Assembly (NCBI GenBank): GCA_036971715.1
Contig: JAVHJL010000006.1
Span: 3,162,001 to 3,226,000, forward strand
Length of the DNA stretch: 64,000 bases
Direction of reading: 5' to 3'
Source of the DNA: Arthrobotrys musiformis
Lineage: Eukaryota; Ascomycota; Orbiliomycetes; Orbiliales; Orbiliaceae
Below are positions 61,131-64,000 of the stretch, piece after piece. Under the pieces are notes generated by a model that made no database searches, was not told where the DNA came from, and worked only from the letters and a program-made list of their open reading frames with translations. The position numbers and the translations under genes were made by a program. Positions within the stretch are counted from its first letter, which is position 1. Each line of letters starts with the position of its first letter.

Positions 61131-61832
61131 ATGGATCCCGGTAGTCCTATCACGATCACAGAGATATTGCCACCGGAGCTTCAGCTCCAAATCTTCTCCC
61201 ACCTAGGGTGGGAATCTCATGTGGTCTGCGCTCGTACTTGCGCCCTCTGGCGGGACCTCATACAAACATACGGGCACACATTCCCCCGCAATGACTACTC
61301 GGATGATACATCCCCGGGTATTCATACTCTCCTCGCGTCCTACGAGGCCCTGCTTTTTGTATACAATAAAGAACTAGTCTCAGTTTCGATTCACGAAATA
61401 ATCGGCGCCGAATTTTCTCGATTTGGAGAATTGGGCGAGCATATCTCCACAATCGATCCTCGAAAACATTATCTTCTGGACCACCCTGCTTTCAAATTTA
61501 CGAATCAACAACCACCGCCTGAGGGAGTTGGAACATTCGATGGGTTCGTTTACGGCGCTGAGACTCCAGATAATTGGGAGAGTGCGGTTGAACGTTTCGA
61601 AAAGTACCCAGAAAGTTCAGAGACAACGATAAGGGACATTTTTGGCCGGCTGGTGGCCATGTTGCTACGACAGACCGAATCAAAGAAGTGGAAGCTAATG
61701 AAGATGAGGGTTCGGCATGTCATGACGAGCGGGGACCTTGCAGTCTTCTGGGGCAAATTCACAGGCGGGGCTGGCGAAAGAGTGATTGATATGATCAACA
61801 TCGCCCCAGACGATCAGAACTCTTCCAGTTGA
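61131..61832 (+). CDS. F-box protein
   Basis: A 233-aa intronless gene starting at the first ATG. The F-box is at residues 10-45 (EILPPELQLQIFSHLGWESHVVCARTCALWRDLI). The rest resembles its two neighbours in layout: a short Tyr/Asp-rich segment, IHTLLASYEALLFVY, KHYLLDHPAFKF, and a helical end with TIRDIFGRLVAMLL and KMRVRHVM. These shared steps point to tandem duplication followed by inversion and fast divergence. It is expected to bind Skp1 and recruit substrates to a cullin ligase; target unknown. Confidence 0.8.
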   Translation: MDPGSPITITEILPPELQLQIFSHLGWESHVVCARTCALWRDLIQTYGHTFPRNDYSDDTSPGIHTLLASYEALLFVYNKELVSVSIHEIIGAEFSRFGELGEHISTIDPRKHYLLDHPAFKFTNQQPPPEGVGTFDGFVYGAETPDNWESAVERFEKYPESSETTIRDIFGRLVAMLLRQTESKKWKLMKMRVRHVMTSGDLAVFWGKFTGGAGERVIDMINIAPDDQNSSS

Positions 61833-61939
61833 TGCAATCTCATCCGCCCAGTCAATAATTTTGTAGGATATATAGTTATTTTAAACTTCTATCTCGATAA
61901 TTAGTGCTCGATATATGAGGTATCGCGATATCGACAAGG

Positions 61940-62713
61940 CTAGTTTATAAGCCGAGAGATTTGCTTAAATTTCACAATATCTCGAAGCCTTTTCTTTTTC
62001 GGTTTAGCCTTCGAGATCTCGAAAACCTCCGCATAGACGGCTATCAAAAACGGAAACGGCTTCATTGCCCTGACTTTAACCAGTTTCCCGATCGAGGACA
62101 GAACCGAAGGGTCGTGCTCCCGTAGGTTTTCCACCACCAAATCCAAAAATTCCTTGATAGTAATCATTTCGAGGCGAGGTTCTTCAGAAAATAGCCATAC
62201 TTTATTGAGTATCTGGTGCCTCCTATTGCCCTCCACCGCAGATATGTCAAGCGAAATGCGCCGCGCATCTCCTGTACCGTCATCAGGAAGGTCTGGATCT
62301 CGTTTAAAGATCGGATCGTTGAGGAGGAAACAATGCCCGGCCCCCGGACTCACCATGAGTGGGTATTTCATCGTCAACGTGACCTTTTCGACCCGCTTGA
62401 GTGAAGCCTTGATATTTGGGTCGAATGCGACGGACACGATATCACCACCGGAACCAAGTTCCACATAACACACCAAACTCCTTTCAAAGAGTCTGTGTAA
62501 TCCTGGGCGTCTGGGGATTGGGGGTTTGCGATATGAGCTCATATCTGTTTCCTCGTAGTAGCGGTAATTGGTGAGGCGAACATCTTGACCGTGCGATAGA
62601 AGAACGTTTTCCCATAATTTCAAAGCCAGGGAGCAATGATATTGTGACTGCCAATTTAGATAAGATAGTATTTGTATGTGAATTTCGACAGGTAGGTCGT
62701 TCAACGTAGCCAT
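61940..62713 (-). CDS. F-box protein
   Basis: 257 aa from the ATG at 62713, chosen because it is the first ATG in a frame that is open further upstream without one. The F-box is at residues 3-45 (TLNDLPVEIHIQILSYLNWQSQYHCSLALKLW). Then come GLHRLFERSLVCYVELGSGG, KYPLMVSPGAGHCFLLNDPIF (over two segments), the helical EMITIKEFLDLVVENLREH, and a Lys-rich end (KAKPKKKRLRDIVKFKQ). The layout matches the two other F-box genes of this cluster. It is convergent with the plus-strand F-box gene; the stops are 108 bp apart. Confidence 0.8.
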   Translation of the reverse strand: MATLNDLPVEIHIQILSYLNWQSQYHCSLALKLWENVLLSHGQDVRLTNYRYYEETDMSSYRKPPIPRRPGLHRLFERSLVCYVELGSGGDIVSVAFDPNIKASLKRVEKVTLTMKYPLMVSPGAGHCFLLNDPIFKRDPDLPDDGTGDARRISLDISAVEGNRRHQILNKVWLFSEEPRLEMITIKEFLDLVVENLREHDPSVLSSIGKLVKVRAMKPFPFLIAVYAEVFEISKAKPKKKRLRDIVKFKQISRLIN

Positions 62714-63278
62714 TTCTCGAATTAACTTCTCCGCTCGTGCTGTGTATATAAGTGTATCTATAGAAATTCTAGACGTCGAAAAGCCTTGTGGTAAATGAAA
62801 TTGTGCCAACACGTTCGCGATTGAAAGTTCGAAAATGGAGGGAGTTCAGAGCTTATTCGTTCGTCGGGACCATGGGTCCGTATTTATATGTGACCAAAGC
62901 CGAGAACAAAAATGCAAAACTGGCGAAGATTCACTTTTGCATAGTGAAATTCGCAGCAACAGAATGCCAATCCTGTATGTAAGCCGCCACATTAATTAGA
63001 CGCCACAGATATATGGCCACACATCTGAGAAATACCATACATATACCATGATATTCTAGAAACGTTCCCGTGAGATCCATGATTTGGCAAATACCCCGTG
63101 GTTCTGGTCTCACGCGTGAGTAATTCTTGTCAGGAATCAAGCCGTTTGTGTTCACCAGAAAGCTATATCTTATCATTGATAAGATTACGGCGGAAAAGTG
63201 AGATCAGTAAACTAAATGAGCTCTTGAATTCGAAAAATATCGTGTTTTGACACTGTTTTTAAGAGTACAAATTCGGAC
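62714..63278. other. 565 bp intergenic region
   Basis: No gene is seen. It lies between the start of the F-box gene and the stop of the partial gene at the right edge. Confidence 0.55.
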
Positions 63279-64000
63279 CTAGTTGCTATAATCTTTATTT
63301 TCGGGCATTAAATCAAGCGGGATATCCACAGGAATCTTCTCTTCGGGCTCTTCATTGGCAGGGGGCTTAGGCTTGATTTCCGGAACAGGCCCCAAGTACT
63401 CCGGATCCATATCATAATCCAAATTAAAGCCATTTCCCCATCGTCCACCCTTTTCTGCAGGATCCAGTTCCGTATCGTCTTTGCTCTCTTCATGGCGAAA
63501 GTTTCGAATCTTCGCCAATCCCGCCCCAACTTTGTCCTTCAAGTTGACGGCGTTTGACGTTATTTTATTTTTTATGCCACCGAAGAACCCGCTGACGGCC
63601 GTTTTGGCATTAATTTTCATATTCTCGTAGGCTGCGAGTTTCTCCGCGATTAGATAGTCTTCTTCCTTCCATTCCACTACCGCACGGAACTGCTCTTCGT
63701 TAGAGACTGTGAGGATGATAGGTGGTCGGTCGACGATTGAGTCTGGTGGCCAGTTCTTATCGTCGCGTATGATGGGAATTCGTTTCACGCTATGCGCGAA
63801 CTTTGATCTTCGAAGATCGACTATAAGTGAAGGTTCACATTTGCGTTAGCCAGATACTCTTAAGGATTGTCTACAGAGCCTTGACTAAGCTTACTACGGA
63901 CTCCCTTTTCATGAGAGGGGAAATCTGGGTGACTGATGAAGTCTAGAACGTCCCCATTCTCAGGAGGGTTCTGCTCGGTGATATCCTTTCGTACTTTGCC
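63279..64000 (-). CDS. Unknown protein, 5' end outside window
   Basis: The last exon is 63820-63279. An upstream exon fragment (64000-63898) joins it across a 77-nt intron with a GGCTAAC branch-point region and matching phase. Visible residues include NGDVLDFISHPDFPSHEKG, then DDKNWPPDSIVDRPPIIL, EEDYLIAEKLAAYENMK and a central amphipathic region (AVSGFFGGIKNKITSNAV, LKDKVGAGLAKIRN). The tail is acidic and Pro-rich (PEIKPKPPANEEPEEKIP). I do not recognise a family. About 214 residues are visible; the start lies to the right of the window. Confidence 0.6.

Noticed and set aside
62714..62812. N-terminal extension of the F-box protein at 61940-62713
   Set aside because: The extension begins at a GTG and contains no ATG; the F-box starts right after the ATG at 62713.

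Overview
The window looks like a chromosomal piece of a filamentous ascomycete (Pezizomycotina). The signs are short GT-AG introns (about 60-150 nt) with GCTAAC/TACTAAC-type branch points, a PNP-NACHT-WD40 STAND receptor of the kind expanded in filamentous fungi, a JHDM1-type JmjC demethylase, a CIA84-like PPR protein, an RMT2 arginine methyltransferase, and long AT-rich intergenic stretches. I cannot fix the genus. The gene content would fit an early-diverging Pezizomycotina lineage such as Orbiliomycetes or Pezizomycetes, but that is only an impression.

Layout. 1-5631 (minus): a large NOD-like receptor cut by the left edge, with a PNP/nucleosidase-type N-terminal domain, a NACHT NTPase and WD40 repeats. 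Its frame is broken around 624-693 by an extremely G-rich stretch. 5.6-13.4 kb: almost empty, with one possible gene relic at 7.5-8.2 kb. 13.4-22.4 kb: a compact housekeeping block holding SUA5 (t6A synthesis), coatomer zeta (minus) head-to-head with a CIA84-like PPR protein (plus), NEDD8/RUB1 (plus) and RMT2 (minus). 22.4-28.4 kb: empty. 28.5 kb: a small cysteine-motif protein. 30.5-35.5 kb: a six-exon JmjC/PHD histone demethylase. 38.2-41.9 kb: an intronless OSCA/CSC1-type channel gene. 42-48.3 kb: empty. 48.3-64 kb: an accessory-looking region with a six-cysteine single-pass surface protein, a secreted tungstate-type (TupA-like) solute-binding protein, a LURP-one-related protein, four F-box proteins (three clustered at 60-62.7 kb) and the 3' part of an unknown gene at the right edge.

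Gene structures were built by hand. Exon junctions were accepted only where the donor, acceptor and reading phase all agreed and the joined protein matched family expectation. The best-supported multi-exon models are coatomer zeta (194 aa), NEDD8 (77 aa), RMT2 (426 aa), JHDM1 (1555 aa), the TupA-like protein (303 aa), the LOR protein (232 aa), the F-box protein at 51.4-53.0 kb (497 aa) and the six-cysteine membrane protein (233 aa). There is no operon logic here. Co-location mostly reflects a housekeeping core flanked by gene-poor or fast-evolving DNA. No tRNA, rRNA, CRISPR array or intact transposon was recognised.
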